In this document: positions 16,207 through 25,382 of the stretch, piece after piece
How positions within the stretch are numbered: the first letter of the stretch is position 1
Layout of the letters: each line of letters opens with the position of its first letter
DNA from: Ensifer sp. LC11
Lineage (GTDB): Bacteria; Pseudomonadota; Alphaproteobacteria; Rhizobiales; Rhizobiaceae
Direction: 5' to 3'
Length of the DNA stretch: 64,000 bases
NCBI RefSeq assembly: GCF_001695835.1
Contig: NZ_MBSO01000056.1
Coordinates: forward strand, 62,001-126,000
Notes under the pieces: model-generated
Told to the model about the DNA's origin: nothing
Seen by the model: only the letters and a program-made list of their open reading frames with translations
Database searches by the model: none
Made by a program: the position numbers and the translations under genes

Positions 16207-16923
16207 TCACAGGACGAGCAGCGGCGTCTTGCCTCTGACGCGATCATAGAGATCGATCGCGTCCTGCTGCAGCATGCGCACGCAGCCGGCTGACGCGTTC
16301 TTGCCGATCGAGCGCCACTGCGGCGAGCCGTGAATGCGATAAAGCGTATCCTGGCCATCCTGGAAGATGTACATGGCGCGCGCGCCGAGCGGGTTGTCGA
16401 GGCCCGGGTCCATGCCGCCGGCATCGATGCCGTATTTCTTGAGGTGCGGCTGGCGCGCGACCATGTCGTCAGGCACGGTCCAGCGCGGCCATTTGCGCTT
16501 CCAGTGCACCACGGCGCGTCCCTTCCAGGCGCGACCCGCAGCGCCGAGACCGACGCCGTAGCGGATGGCGCGGCCGCCCGGCAGCACGTAGTAGAGGAAC
16601 ATCGTCTGGGTATCGACGACGATCGAATAGGGCGGCTCATTCGTGGCATAGGCCACTTCCTGGCGCAGGAACTGCGGCTTGATCTCCGTATACTGGACGC
16701 CTGGAACGTCGTAGCCTTCGTCCTTCACCGGTGCGTAGACCTTTGCGTAATCGAAGGTCTTCGTCGGGACACCCGCCGCATCCGCAGCCTTTTCCGGCGA
16801 ACCGCCGTCGCCCGTGATCGGCTCGATCAGCTTCGGCTTCGGTTCGGGTTTCGGGATCTGCGTGCAGGCGCTCAAGACAGAGCTGGCGATCACCGCGAGC
16901 AGCGACCGGCGGGACAAATTCAT
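16207..16923 (-). CDS. L,D-transpeptidase (ErfK/YbiS family)
   Basis: 238 aa with a lipobox (LLAVIASSVLSAC). The YkuD domain runs YSIVVDTQTMFLYYVLPGG to the catalytic region IHGSPQWRSIGK, then SAGCVRMLQQDAIDLYDRV. ATG at 16923 puts the signal peptide at the N terminus; the upstream extension is not signal-like. Convergent with the previous paralog with a gap of 48 bp. The whole segment from ARQP to SIGK is highly similar among the three ErfK-type members, which indicates tandem duplication. Confidence 0.92.
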   Translation of the reverse strand: MNLSRRSLLAVIASSVLSACTQIPKPEPKPKLIEPITGDGGSPEKAADAAGVPTKTFDYAKVYAPVKDEGYDVPGVQYTEIKPQFLRQEVAYATNEPPYSIVVDTQTMFLYYVLPGGRAIRYGVGLGAAGRAWKGRAVVHWKRKWPRWTVPDDMVARQPHLKKYGIDAGGMDPGLDNPLGARAMYIFQDGQDTLYRIHGSPQWRSIGKNASAGCVRMLQQDAIDLYDRVRGKTPLLVL

Positions 16924-17109
16924 CGACACTTTAATTCTATTCCAGGTTGGAGATTTCGGTGGGAAACGGTCCGAGGGGAGGCCCAAGGCTGTTGGGCCGA
17001 ACCGTGACCGAAATGTGGTGAAAACCATTCTTTGACGTGGATCGATTGCGGCCGCGGCCACTCGATCGGACAGTGTTGCAGAATTCCCGCGCTGCTCGTC
17101 ATCACCACC

Positions 17110-17877
17110 CTATCCGACCGCCAGATCGCCCTTGGCCGGATCCGGAATGACGACGATGGCGCTGCCGTCGCGGACCTGATCATGGAGGTAGACGACGTCC
17201 TGATTGAGCAGGCGGATGCAGCCCGATGAGACCGCCTTGCCGATCGAGTGCGCCTCGGGACTGCCGTGGATGCGGTAGAGCGTGTCCCGGCCGTCCTTGT
17301 GGATGTAGAGCGCACGGGCTCCGAGCGGGTTCTTTATCCCCGGCGGCATGCCGCCATTGGCGATGCTGTAGGGGGCGAGTTTCGGCTGGCGCGCCACCAT
17401 TTCGTCGGGCGGCGTCCAGCGCGGCCATTTGCGCTTGTAGGCGACGATCGCCCGTCCCGACCAGGCAAAGCCTTCGCGGCCGACGCCGATGCCGTAGCGC
17501 ATGGCCCGCCCGCCGGGCAGCACGTGATAGAGATACTTCGCCGGCGTATCGACGATCAGCGTGCCCGGCTTCTCATCGGTCGGATAGTCCACCTCCTGCC
17601 GCCAGAACTTCGGATCCACCTCGGCGATTTTGACCTCGGGGATCGGAAACTCTTCGTCCGGCATCGCATAGTACATCGGCGGTACGGTCGACCCGGCGGC
17701 GGGGCGAACGGGTGTCGCCGCCACCGGCACCACCGCGGGCGTCGGGCGCGTGGTCGCACAGCCGGTGACGAAGAGCGATGCGGCACCGACGAAAAGGCTG
17801 CGGCGGGTGAGCGTGATGCCGCTCTTGTGATCGGCCGCAGGTGAAGAAAGCTCGTTTGGTTCGGTCATATCGGGCAT
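17110..17877 (-). CDS. L,D-transpeptidase (ErfK/YbiS family)
   Basis: 255 aa. A twin-arginine-type motif (LTRRSLFVGAASLF) leads to the lipobox VTGC. Then come a Pro/Ala linker and the YkuD domain, with GTLIVDTPAKYLYHVLPGG and catalytic IHGSPEAHSIGK, then SSGCIRLLNQDVVYLHD. It is divergent from the response-regulator gene, and a PmrA-type box lies in the shared 105 bp promoter, so this paralog may be under direct control of the two-component system. Confidence 0.92.
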   Translation of the reverse strand: MPDMTEPNELSSPAADHKSGITLTRRSLFVGAASLFVTGCATTRPTPAVVPVAATPVRPAAGSTVPPMYYAMPDEEFPIPEVKIAEVDPKFWRQEVDYPTDEKPGTLIVDTPAKYLYHVLPGGRAMRYGIGVGREGFAWSGRAIVAYKRKWPRWTPPDEMVARQPKLAPYSIANGGMPPGIKNPLGARALYIHKDGRDTLYRIHGSPEAHSIGKAVSSGCIRLLNQDVVYLHDQVRDGSAIVVIPDPAKGDLAVG

Positions 17878-17921
17878 TCAACGATTCGATTGTTGCAATG
17901 CCGCCTTCAGGGAAGTCCTAC

Positions 17922-17938
17922 CTTAAGGCTGCCTTAAG
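17922..17938. promoter_or_regulatory. PmrA/QseB-type response-regulator box
   Basis: CTTAAG-GCTGC-CTTAAG, an exact pair of half-sites with 5 bp spacing, matching the PmrA-box consensus (YTTAAK-N5-YTTAAK). It lies between the divergent L,D-transpeptidase and response-regulator genes and probably serves autoregulation and the transpeptidase promoter. Confidence 0.7.
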
Positions 17939-17982
17939 GGAGGGATCCAAGAGTTCCGCTCTCAAAAATGTGAGGAAAAGCA

Positions 17983-18642
17983 ATGCGGATCCTGATCGTC
18001 GAAGACGACGATATCCTGCGCGACGGCTTGAAGGTCGGCCTGGCGCTCGCCGGCTTTACCACCGATGCCGTCGGCAGCTGCGATGCGGCGGCAACGGCGC
18101 TTGCCGCCAACGGTTTCGACGCTGTCGTGCTCGACCTCATGCTGCCGGATGGTTCCGGCCTCGATATCCTGCGCGACCTGCGCGCCGGCCAGAACGATGT
18201 CCCGGTGCTGCTTCTGACCGCCCGCGATACCGTTCGCGACCGGGTGGCCGGCCTCGATACGGGCGCGGACGATTACCTCGGCAAGCCCTTCGATCTGGAC
18301 GAGGTCGCCGCACGGCTGCGGGCGCTGGCGCGACGGTCGTATGGCCGCGCGACCGCAGCACTCGAATGGTCGACGCTGAAACTCGACCCGGCCCGGCAAT
18401 CGGTGGAGCAGGCGGGCAAGCCGGTGCAGCTCTCGCGGCGCGAATATTCGATCCTGCACATGCTGATGGCGCATCCGGGCGTCATCTTCTCCAAGGCCAA
18501 GCTGGAGGACAAGCTCTATGGCTGGCAGGAGGAAATCGAGAGCAACGCCGTCGAAGTGCACATCCATCACCTGCGTAACAAACTCGGCCCCGGCTTGATC
18601 GAGACCGTCCGGGGCATCGGCTATCGGCTGGGCGGCGGCTGA
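17983..18642 (+). CDS. OmpR-family response regulator (PmrA/QseB-like)
   Basis: 219 aa. The receiver domain has the acidic pocket VEDDD, phospho-acceptor Asp51 (VVLDLMLPDG) and Lys101 (DDYLGKPFDL). The C-terminal winged helix has SRREYSILHMLMAHPG and ends VRGIGYRLGGG, as in PmrA, QseB and TctD. It is cotranscribed with the sensor kinase, overlapping by one base. A PmrA-type box 45 bp upstream supports autoregulation. Confidence 0.95.
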   Translation: MRILIVEDDDILRDGLKVGLALAGFTTDAVGSCDAAATALAANGFDAVVLDLMLPDGSGLDILRDLRAGQNDVPVLLLTARDTVRDRVAGLDTGADDYLGKPFDLDEVAARLRALARRSYGRATAALEWSTLKLDPARQSVEQAGKPVQLSRREYSILHMLMAHPGVIFSKAKLEDKLYGWQEEIESNAVEVHIHHLRNKLGPGLIETVRGIGYRLGGG

Positions 18643-20009
18643 TGCGGTCGCTGCGCACCAGGCTCTTTGCCATCCTGCTGATCACGACCGGCCTGCTCTG
18701 GTTGTCGGCGACGGTCTGGATTTTCCTCAGCACCCGCGCCGAGGTCGAACGGGTGCTCGACGCGCGGCTGATGGAGGCGGCGCGCATGGTGAACTCGCTG
18801 ATCGTCAGCCAGGACATGATGCCGGAGGGCGGCGACAAGGACCGGCCGGCACAGAGCGCGATGAAGATCCCGGTTCTCGATCACCCGCACTACGACCGCC
18901 AGCTCTCCTGTCAGATCTGGTCGCTGGACGGCACGCTGATCGGCAAGTCAGACAGTGCCCCCGATGCGACGCTCGCTGCCCACGCGACCGGGTTTTCCGA
19001 AACCGTCATCAACGGCGAGACTTGGCGGGTCTTTGCCGTCGAAAATGCCGGGCTTGGCGTACGCGTGCTCGTCGGCGACAACCTGCGCATCCGCGACCGG
19101 CTGGTCAACGATCTGGTGAAGGGGTTGTTATTCCCGGCCCTGTTGATCATCCCGCTGCTCGCCGTCTTGATCTGGCTCAGCGTCGGGCGCGGACTGGCGC
19201 CGCTGAGAAAGCTCGCCGGCGACCTCGAAAGACGCGAGGCCTCGGACCTGCACGCGATCGAAGATATCGGCACGACACGCGAGATCAGCCCGGTGCTGAA
19301 ATCGCTGAACGGCCTCTTTGCCCGTGTCGCCGGCGCGCGCGAACGCGAACAGAACTTCATCGCCTTTGCCGCCCACGAACTGCGCACGCCGCTTGCCGGC
19401 CTGAAGACCCAGGCCCAGGTTGCTCTGGCCAGCGACGACGGTGCGACCCGTGAAAAGGCGCTCGGCCAGATCGTCGCCGGCGTCGACCGCACCGGCAAGC
19501 TGGTGCGGCAATTGCTCGATATCGCTTCGGTCGAGGCCTCCGAGAGCGCCAAGCCCGTGGGAACCGTCAATGTCGGCGACATACTGGCGGGTCTGCGGAC
19601 CGAGCTCGCCGGCCAGGCTCACCGGGTCGACGTCGCCATCGACCGGCGGCTTTTCGATCTGAAGATCGGCATGGACCCGGACCTTTTCCGGCTGGCGGCG
19701 CGCAACCTCCTGGAAAACGCCATCAACCATTCGCCGCCTGGCGCAACTGTCAACTGCACCTGTGAGCTGGATGCCGGAAGCCTCGTCATCACCATTAACG
19801 ACATGGGGCCCGGCATCCCCGACGAGGAGATGGCGCACGTGACCGAGCGCTTCTTCCGCGGTCGCTTCAAGACATCGGCCGGAAGCGGACTGGGCCTCAG
19901 CATCGTCGAGCGGGCGCTCGATCGCGCCGGTGCGGATCTCGAACTGTGCAATCGCCCTGGAGGCGGGCTGTCCGCCCGCATCGTATTGCCGCAAGCCCTC
20001 GTGCAGTGA
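18642..20009 (+). CDS. Sensor histidine kinase
   Basis: 455 aa. Two membrane segments (residues about 8-29, LFAILLITTGLLWLSATVW, and about 158-180, LLFPALLIIPLLAVLIWL) enclose a periplasmic domain of about 130 residues. The H box is FAAHELRTPLAGL with His245. The N box (AARNLLENAINHS), G1 box (NDMGPGIPDEE) and G2 box (GSGLGLSIVERA) are intact. It is the QseC/PmrB-like partner of the upstream regulator. The signal is unknown; cell-envelope stress or cations fit the transpeptidase neighbours. Confidence 0.94.
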   Translation: MRSLRTRLFAILLITTGLLWLSATVWIFLSTRAEVERVLDARLMEAARMVNSLIVSQDMMPEGGDKDRPAQSAMKIPVLDHPHYDRQLSCQIWSLDGTLIGKSDSAPDATLAAHATGFSETVINGETWRVFAVENAGLGVRVLVGDNLRIRDRLVNDLVKGLLFPALLIIPLLAVLIWLSVGRGLAPLRKLAGDLERREASDLHAIEDIGTTREISPVLKSLNGLFARVAGAREREQNFIAFAAHELRTPLAGLKTQAQVALASDDGATREKALGQIVAGVDRTGKLVRQLLDIASVEASESAKPVGTVNVGDILAGLRTELAGQAHRVDVAIDRRLFDLKIGMDPDLFRLAARNLLENAINHSPPGATVNCTCELDAGSLVITINDMGPGIPDEEMAHVTERFFRGRFKTSAGSGLGLSIVERALDRAGADLELCNRPGGGLSARIVLPQALVQ

Positions 20010-20045
20010 GCAGCTGCCCCTCGATCACGATTGTTTCACGTCAGT

Positions 20046-20097
20046 TAGAGCGGGATGCCGGCTGATTGCCGCGCGCAGTTTTCCTCATCCCGCTCTA
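20046..20097. repeat. Inverted repeat between convergent genes
   Basis: Arms TAGAGCGGGATG and CATCCCGCTCTA (12 bp, perfect) enclose 28 bp. The right arm includes the stop codon of the ABC ATPase gene. The core CATCCCGCTCT recurs in the larger mosaic repeats at 33185 and 42120. It may act as a two-way terminator, or it may be a fragment of that repeat family. Confidence 0.6.
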
Positions 20098-21762
20098 GGC
20101 GCTCTTTCTCATCGCCGGGTCCGGTAGCGGCACCGCCGCCATCAACGCTTTGGTATAGGCGTCCTGCGGATCCTCGAAAACAGCGCGGCGCGTTCCCATC
20201 TCGACGATCCGGCCGCCGCGCATGACGGCGACATGGTGCGACATGCGTTCGATCACCGCCATGTCGTGCGAGACGAAAAGATAGGCGAGACCCATCGTCT
20301 CCTGCAGTTCGAGCATCAGGTCGAGCACGCGGGCGCGAACCGAGACGTCGAGCGCCGCCACGCTTTCGTCGGCGACGATCAGCTTCGGATTGACCGCAAG
20401 CGCGCGGGCGATGCAGATGCGCTGCCGCTGTCCGCCGGAGAACTCGTGCGGATAGCGGCTGGCGGCGTCGGGCTGAAGGCCGACGCGGCGCAGCAGTTCG
20501 GCGACGCGATCGGTGCGTTCGCTCCGGTTGCCGATGCCGTGGATGACGAGCGGCTCGGCGATCGCGGCGCCGACCGCCATGCGCGGATCGAGCGAAGCGT
20601 AGGGATCCTGGAAGATCATCTGCGCCGACCGGCGCACCGGCCGCATCTGGCGCTGCGAAAGCGCCCCGATATCCTGGCCGTCGATCGTGACATCACCACT
20701 GAAGGGGATGAGGCCGAGCACGGCCTTGCCGGTCGTCGACTTGCCTGACCCGCTTTCACCAACGAGACCCAGCGTTTCGCCCGGGAAGATGTCGAAGGAG
20801 ACGTCGCTGACCGCGGCCGTCTGTTTCTTCCCGCCGAGCAAGCCAGTGGGTTTCTTGCCATAGTGGACAACAAGGTCGCGGACCGACAGGACAGGCCCGC
20901 TGACCGGCGTGAAAGGCGTTGCCGTCGCCGGGCCGACGCGTGGCGGACCGTCGGTGCCGGCATGCGCCCCCAGCCGCGGCACGGCGGCGAGCAGATCCTG
21001 CGTGTAGCGCTCGCGCGGCGCGCGAAAGATCGGCGAGACATCGCCCTGTTCGATGACGCGGCCCTGCTGCATGATCACCACGCGATCAGCCATCTGCGCC
21101 ACGACGCCCATGTCGTGGGTGATCAGGATGATGGAGGCGCCGAATTCCTGTTTCAGCTCCTTCATCAGCGTCAGGATCTGCGCCTGGACGGTGACATCAA
21201 GCGCGGTGGTCGGCTCATCGGCGATCAGCACCTTGGGACGGCAGGAGAGCGCCATGGCGATCATCACGCGCTGCCGCATGCCACCGGAAAGCTCATGCGG
21301 ATATTGCGTCAACCGCCGGGCAGGTTCGGTGATGTGCACCGCGTCGAGCATGCGCAACGCGACCGCGCCGGCCGTCGTCCCCTCCGACCCCTGATGTTCG
21401 CGGATCGCCTCGGTCAGCTGCTCGCCGATCGACATGACCGGATTGAGCGATGTCATCGGCTCCTGGAAGACCATGGCAACATCGCCGCCGCGCACGCTGC
21501 GCATCGCGCTGTTCGAAAGCTTCGAGAGTTCGCGCCCCTGAAGCCTGATACTGCCGGAGGCGATCCGCAGCGACGTCTTCGGCAAGAGCCCCATGACGGC
21601 AAGCGAGGTCACGGATTTCCCGGACCCGCTCTCGCCGGCGATGCAGAGCGTTTCCCCGCTCAAAAGGTCGAAGCTGACCGCATCGAGGACCCGCCGCGGT
21701 CCCTCAGGTGTCAGCGCATCGACCGAGAGCCCGTCGATGCTGAGCACGGGTGTAGCTGTCAT
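20095..21762 (-). CDS. Dual ABC transporter ATPase, dipeptide/oligopeptide type (DppD-DppF fused)
   Basis: 555 aa with two complete nucleotide-binding domains: Walker [12 protein letters not shown] near residue 40 and [12 protein letters not shown] near residue 350, with signature segments [15 protein letters not shown] and [15 protein letters not shown]. This is the fused GsiA-like ATPase of a peptide-family importer. Its ATG overlaps the stop of the amidase gene. It is the last gene of the amide operon and would drive both permeases encoded upstream. Confidence 0.93.
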   Translation of the reverse strand: MTATPVLSIDGLSVDALTPEGPRRVLDAVSFDLLSGETLCIAGESGSGKSVTSLAVMGLLPKTSLRIASGSIRLQGRELSKLSNSAMRSVRGGDVAMVFQEPMTSLNPVMSIGEQLTEAIREHQGSEGTTAGAVALRMLDAVHITEPARRLTQYPHELSGGMRQRVMIAMALSCRPKVLIADEPTTALDVTVQAQILTLMKELKQEFGASIILITHDMGVVAQMADRVVIMQQGRVIEQGDVSPIFRAPRERYTQDLLAAVPRLGAHAGTDGPPRVGPATATPFTPVSGPVLSVRDLVVHYGKKPTGLLGGKKQTAAVSDVSFDIFPGETLGLVGESGSGKSTTGKAVLGLIPFSGDVTIDGQDIGALSQRQMRPVRRSAQMIFQDPYASLDPRMAVGAAIAEPLVIHGIGNRSERTDRVAELLRRVGLQPDAASRYPHEFSGGQRQRICIARALAVNPKLIVADESVAALDVSVRARVLDLMLELQETMGLAYLFVSHDMAVIERMSHHVAVMRGGRIVEMGTRRAVFEDPQDAYTKALMAAVPLPDPAMRKSA

Positions 21763-22706
21763 CACGAAAAGACGATCCTCGGGAAGTAGAAGGAAACCAC
21801 CCAGTTCGGCTGGTCGACGATCTCGCTGATGCGGAGATCGCCGCAGACCGAGCACAGCAGATAGGCATCGACCGGGCTCAGACCGTGTTCGGCGCCGAGC
21901 AGGTCGATCATGCGCATCAGGCTCTCGCGGGCGCCGGTCATCAGGTCCGGGCCGATGCCGGTCGTCACCTCGTAGCCGGCCGTGTCGAGATGACGGGTCA
22001 CCGGCCCCGGCGTGGTGAAGCGCGGGCTGACGAGACGCGCATCCTTGACGAGTTCGATCGTCGCTTCGACCTCCATCTGGCTTTCGATGGCCGTGCCGCA
22101 GACTTCGCCGTCGCCTTGCGCCGCGTGGGTGTCGCCGATCGAAAACAGCGCGCCCTCCACTTCAACAGGCAGATAGAGCGTGACGCCTGACGTGAGGTCG
22201 CGAATGTCGAGATTGCCGCCAACCCGGCGCGGCGGCACCACCGAGTGCAGGCCGGGTTCTGCCGGCGCGACGCCGATCGTGCCGGCGAAAGGCTTCAGCG
22301 GCACGCGGCCGCCCGGACCATAAAGCGCCGGCGCCATCGTGCTGGCGTCATAGGACCACATGTGCAGGGCCGGATCGGTGAACTGGTCGGCAAGCAGCCC
22401 GAAGCCCGGAATGTTGGCGGTCCAGCCCACACCCGAGGGGATGAAGCGGCGGATCGTGACCTTCAGCGCATCGCCAGGCTTTGCCCCTTCGACATAGACC
22501 GGCCCCGTCACCGGATTGATTTTCTCGAAATCGAGCGAAGCCAGCGTTTCGAGCGTCGAGCCGGCTCCGAGCTGCCCGCCGGAGGAATCCAGGCATTCGA
22601 AGTGGATGGTCTCCCCGGGCTTGGCGATCAGCGTCGGCTCGAAATCGCGGTTCCAGCCGAAATGGTGCTTGGCGCGGTGAATGGTGTGTGTGCAGGCAAC
22701 GCACAT
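21762..22706 (-). CDS. Acetamidase/formamidase family protein
   Basis: 314 aa. The family fold is shown by HFGWNRDFEPTLIAKPGETI near the start, the core AALYGPGGRVPLKPFAGTIG-like segment, IGDTHAAQGDGEVCGTAIE and the C-terminal CSVCGDLRISEIVDQPNW. It would hydrolyse a small amide to acid and ammonia. Start ATG at 22706 has GGGAGAG upstream. The context, behind an AmiC/AmiR-type regulator pair and an amide or peptide importer, strongly suggests nitrogen scavenging. Confidence 0.9.
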   Translation of the reverse strand: MCVACTHTIHRAKHHFGWNRDFEPTLIAKPGETIHFECLDSSGGQLGAGSTLETLASLDFEKINPVTGPVYVEGAKPGDALKVTIRRFIPSGVGWTANIPGFGLLADQFTDPALHMWSYDASTMAPALYGPGGRVPLKPFAGTIGVAPAEPGLHSVVPPRRVGGNLDIRDLTSGVTLYLPVEVEGALFSIGDTHAAQGDGEVCGTAIESQMEVEATIELVKDARLVSPRFTTPGPVTRHLDTAGYEVTTGIGPDLMTGARESLMRMIDLLGAEHGLSPVDAYLLCSVCGDLRISEIVDQPNWVVSFYFPRIVFS

Positions 22707-22726
22707 GTACTCTCTCCCAAACCTAA

Positions 22727-22759
22727 GAAAAGGCTCCCCGGAGACGCGCCCGGGGAGCC
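22727..22759 (-). terminator. Intrinsic terminator/attenuator between SBP and amidase genes
   Basis: A perfect 10 bp stem (GGCTCCCCGG against CCGGGGAGCC, loop 8) is followed in the reading direction by TTTTCTT. It lies just after the stop of the binding-protein gene and before the amidase start. It would lower expression of the two distal genes relative to the binding protein. Confidence 0.75.
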
Positions 22760-22765
22760 CGACGC

Positions 22766-24385
22766 TTATTGCTTCACGAAGATGGCGTCGTAATTGATCA
22801 CCCGAGTGGGATCGACATAGATGTCGCCGTCGCCGCCCATGCGCGGCGACTTGGCGACGACGCGACGCTCGTTGGTGACGGGAACCCAGGGCGCATCGGC
22901 CATGATGTCGGTGAAGATCTTGCCCCACTCCGCCTGGCGCTCGGCCGCCTGTGCCGGATCGGACATGGAATCAGCTGCAACCGCGCGCTTGTCGAGCGCC
23001 TCGTTGCAGTACCACGACCAGTTCCAGCCGCCCTGGACGGCGCCGGAGCAACCGAGGATGGGCCCGTAGAAGTTGGACGGATCCGGGAAGTCGGCAATCC
23101 AGGCCATGCCACCCGACCAGATCATCGGCGCTTCGCCTTCCGTACCGCCGGCGGCGATCACATTGGCCTGGGCGAGAGCGCGGACTTCCGCCTTGATGCC
23201 GATGGCAGCCAGATCCTGCTGGATCGCCTGGGCAATGCGCGGCTGCGGATCGGTGTTGGTCGAATAGAGCACCGTCTCGAAACCGTCGGCATGACCAGCG
23301 TCGGCGAGGAGTGCCTTTGCCTTTTCGACATCATAGGCATAGCCGGGGAACGCCTTGTCATAACCCGGCATCAGCGGCGGCAGCGGCTGGTTGGCGGCCG
23401 TCGCCCGGCCGTTGAGGATGCGGGTGATGCGCTCCTTGTTGATCGCCATGTTGACCGCCTGGCGCACCTTGACGTCGTCGAAGGGCTTCACCTTGGTGTT
23501 GAGCGTGACATAGCCGGTGTGCAGCTGCTGGCCGTCGACGATGATCTCGGCACCTTCGGCCGAGTTCTTGATTTCGAGGAACTTTGCCGGCGGAATGCCG
23601 TCACCGGCGATATCGATCTCGCCCTTCTGCAGCCGCAGGAGTGCCACCAGCGGCTCCTGGCCGACCTCGACGGTGAACTTGTCGATATGCGGCATGTCCT
23701 TGACGAAATAGTCGGGGTTGCGCTCGAAGGTCAGGCTCTGGCCGACGGTCCAGTCCTTGAGGATGAAAGTGCCCGAGCCGACAGGCTTCTTGCCGAAATC
23801 GCCGGCGGCCGCCTCGACCGCTTCCTTCGGCACGACCGAGGCGAAGTTGACTGCGAGCACGTGCAGGAAGGTGGCGTCCGGACGCGACAGGCGGAAGACC
23901 ACGGTCGCATCGTCCGGCGCCTCGATGCCTTCGAGCGTCGTCGCCTTGCCGCCCGACAGATCGTCAAAGCCCTTGATCGCGCCGAAGAAGCCGGCACCCG
24001 GCCCTTGTGTTTTCGGGTCGACCGCGCGCTCGATCGAGTACTTCACATCCGATGCGACGATTTCACGGCCGTTGGTGAATTTGACGCTCTTGCGCAGCTT
24101 GAAAGTATAGGTGAGGCCGTCGGGCGCGACCTCGAAGCTCTCGGCCAAGGACGGCACCAGTTCGGTGGTGCCGGGCTTGTAGTCCATCAGCCGCGAGAAC
24201 AGGCTCTTGATCATCGACCAGTTGACCCAGTCGTAGCCGATGGCAGGATCGAGCGTGGCAATGTCGTCCTTGTAGGTGATGACGATCTCGCCGCCCTGTT
24301 TCGGCGAATCCTGCGCCAGCACAGTGAACGGTGACAGAGCGAGCGCTGCGGCGACAGTTGAAGTTCGAAGCCAGCTTTTGAACAT
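22766..24385 (-). CDS. ABC transporter substrate-binding protein, peptide/amide (family 5)
   Basis: 539 aa with a signal peptide (STVAAALALSPFTVLAQDS). Typical SBP_bac_5 segments are seen: GEIVITYKDDIATLDPAIG, then LAESFEVAPDGLTYTFKLRK, and near the C terminus GWNWSWYCNEALDKR. It would bind a peptide, amide or related solute in the periplasm and feed the two permeases encoded upstream in the transcript. The ligand is not predictable, but an amide compound fits the AmiC-like sensor and formamidase. Confidence 0.93.
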   Translation of the reverse strand: MFKSWLRTSTVAAALALSPFTVLAQDSPKQGGEIVITYKDDIATLDPAIGYDWVNWSMIKSLFSRLMDYKPGTTELVPSLAESFEVAPDGLTYTFKLRKSVKFTNGREIVASDVKYSIERAVDPKTQGPGAGFFGAIKGFDDLSGGKATTLEGIEAPDDATVVFRLSRPDATFLHVLAVNFASVVPKEAVEAAAGDFGKKPVGSGTFILKDWTVGQSLTFERNPDYFVKDMPHIDKFTVEVGQEPLVALLRLQKGEIDIAGDGIPPAKFLEIKNSAEGAEIIVDGQQLHTGYVTLNTKVKPFDDVKVRQAVNMAINKERITRILNGRATAANQPLPPLMPGYDKAFPGYAYDVEKAKALLADAGHADGFETVLYSTNTDPQPRIAQAIQQDLAAIGIKAEVRALAQANVIAAGGTEGEAPMIWSGGMAWIADFPDPSNFYGPILGCSGAVQGGWNWSWYCNEALDKRAVAADSMSDPAQAAERQAEWGKIFTDIMADAPWVPVTNERRVVAKSPRMGGDGDIYVDPTRVINYDAIFVKQ

Positions 24386-24460
24386 TGTTGTTCCCCTTTT
24401 TGGTTGCTGTGCGAAATGAGCTTTTCCGGAAAAGTGCGAAGCAGTTTTCGGTGCCAACTC

Positions 24461-25381
24461 CTAGCGGGCGCGAATGCGCGGATCGATGAGCGGCGCGACG
24501 AGATCGGCGATGAGATTGCCGATGACGATTGCGAGCGCCGAAACGAGCGTCACCCCCATGATGATTGGAATGTCGACCTGCTGGATCGCCTGCCAGGCGA
24601 GCTGGCCGATGCCCGGCCAGCCGTAGACCGCCTCGACGACGACAACGCCGCTCATGAACTGGCCGATATCGATGCCGATCATCGCGACGACGGGCAAAAG
24701 CGCGTTGGGAAGCGCATGGCGGAAGACGATGCGAAACGAGGACAGGCCCTTGGCGCGCGCCGTGCGCACATAGTCCTGATTGAGCACGTCGATCATCGCC
24801 GAGCGCACCATGCGCGCATACCAGCCAGCGCCGAGGATGCCGAGCGTCAGGGCGGGCAGCACCACATGGGCGAAGGTGCCAAAGCCGCTCATCGGGAACC
24901 AGGCAAGCGTGACGGCAAAAACGTAGAGGAGCAGCAGGGCAGCGACAAACTGCGGCGCCGACACCCCGACGAAGGATGCCATCATCACCAACCGATCGAT
25001 AAAACCGCCCCGCCGGACAGCCGCGAGGACGCCAAGGGCGATGCCGAGCAGCACTTCGACGAAGATGCCGGCGGCCATCAGGATCAGCGTTGCCGGCAGG
25101 CGCGCCGCAATCAGCGCGCCGACATCGGTCTTCTGCGCGTAGGAGCGCCCGAGATCACCCTGCACGAGACCTTGCAGATAGGTCCAGAACTGCACGAGCA
25201 GCGGCTGGTCGAGCCCGAGTTCGCGGCGGATATTGGCGACCGTCTGTGCCGTCGCACTGCGCCCGGCGATCATGCGGGCAGGATCGGCAGGAAGCGCATA
25301 GAGCAGCAGGAAGGTGATGGCCGCAACGCCGAGGAGAATGAGCGCGGTCTGGACGAGACGGCGCAGCAGAAGGAATGCCAT
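24461..25381 (-). CDS. ABC transporter permease, DppB type
   Basis: 306 aa with six membrane helices; the family mark near the C-terminal third reads YVRTARAKGLSSFRIVFRHA, the EAA loop that contacts the ATPase. The N terminus AFLLLRRLVQTALILLGV is typical of DppB. It sits between the second permease gene and the binding protein gene on the same strand. Confidence 0.94.
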   Translation of the reverse strand: MAFLLLRRLVQTALILLGVAAITFLLLYALPADPARMIAGRSATAQTVANIRRELGLDQPLLVQFWTYLQGLVQGDLGRSYAQKTDVGALIAARLPATLILMAAGIFVEVLLGIALGVLAAVRRGGFIDRLVMMASFVGVSAPQFVAALLLLYVFAVTLAWFPMSGFGTFAHVVLPALTLGILGAGWYARMVRSAMIDVLNQDYVRTARAKGLSSFRIVFRHALPNALLPVVAMIGIDIGQFMSGVVVVEAVYGWPGIGQLAWQAIQQVDIPIIMGVTLVSALAIVIGNLIADLVAPLIDPRIRAR

Positions 25382-25382
25382 C

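Noticed and set aside
22769-24334. 521-codon antisense frame opposite the amide-binding protein gene
   Set aside because: Long only because the codon bias of the true gene removes stops on the other strand; no domain pattern.
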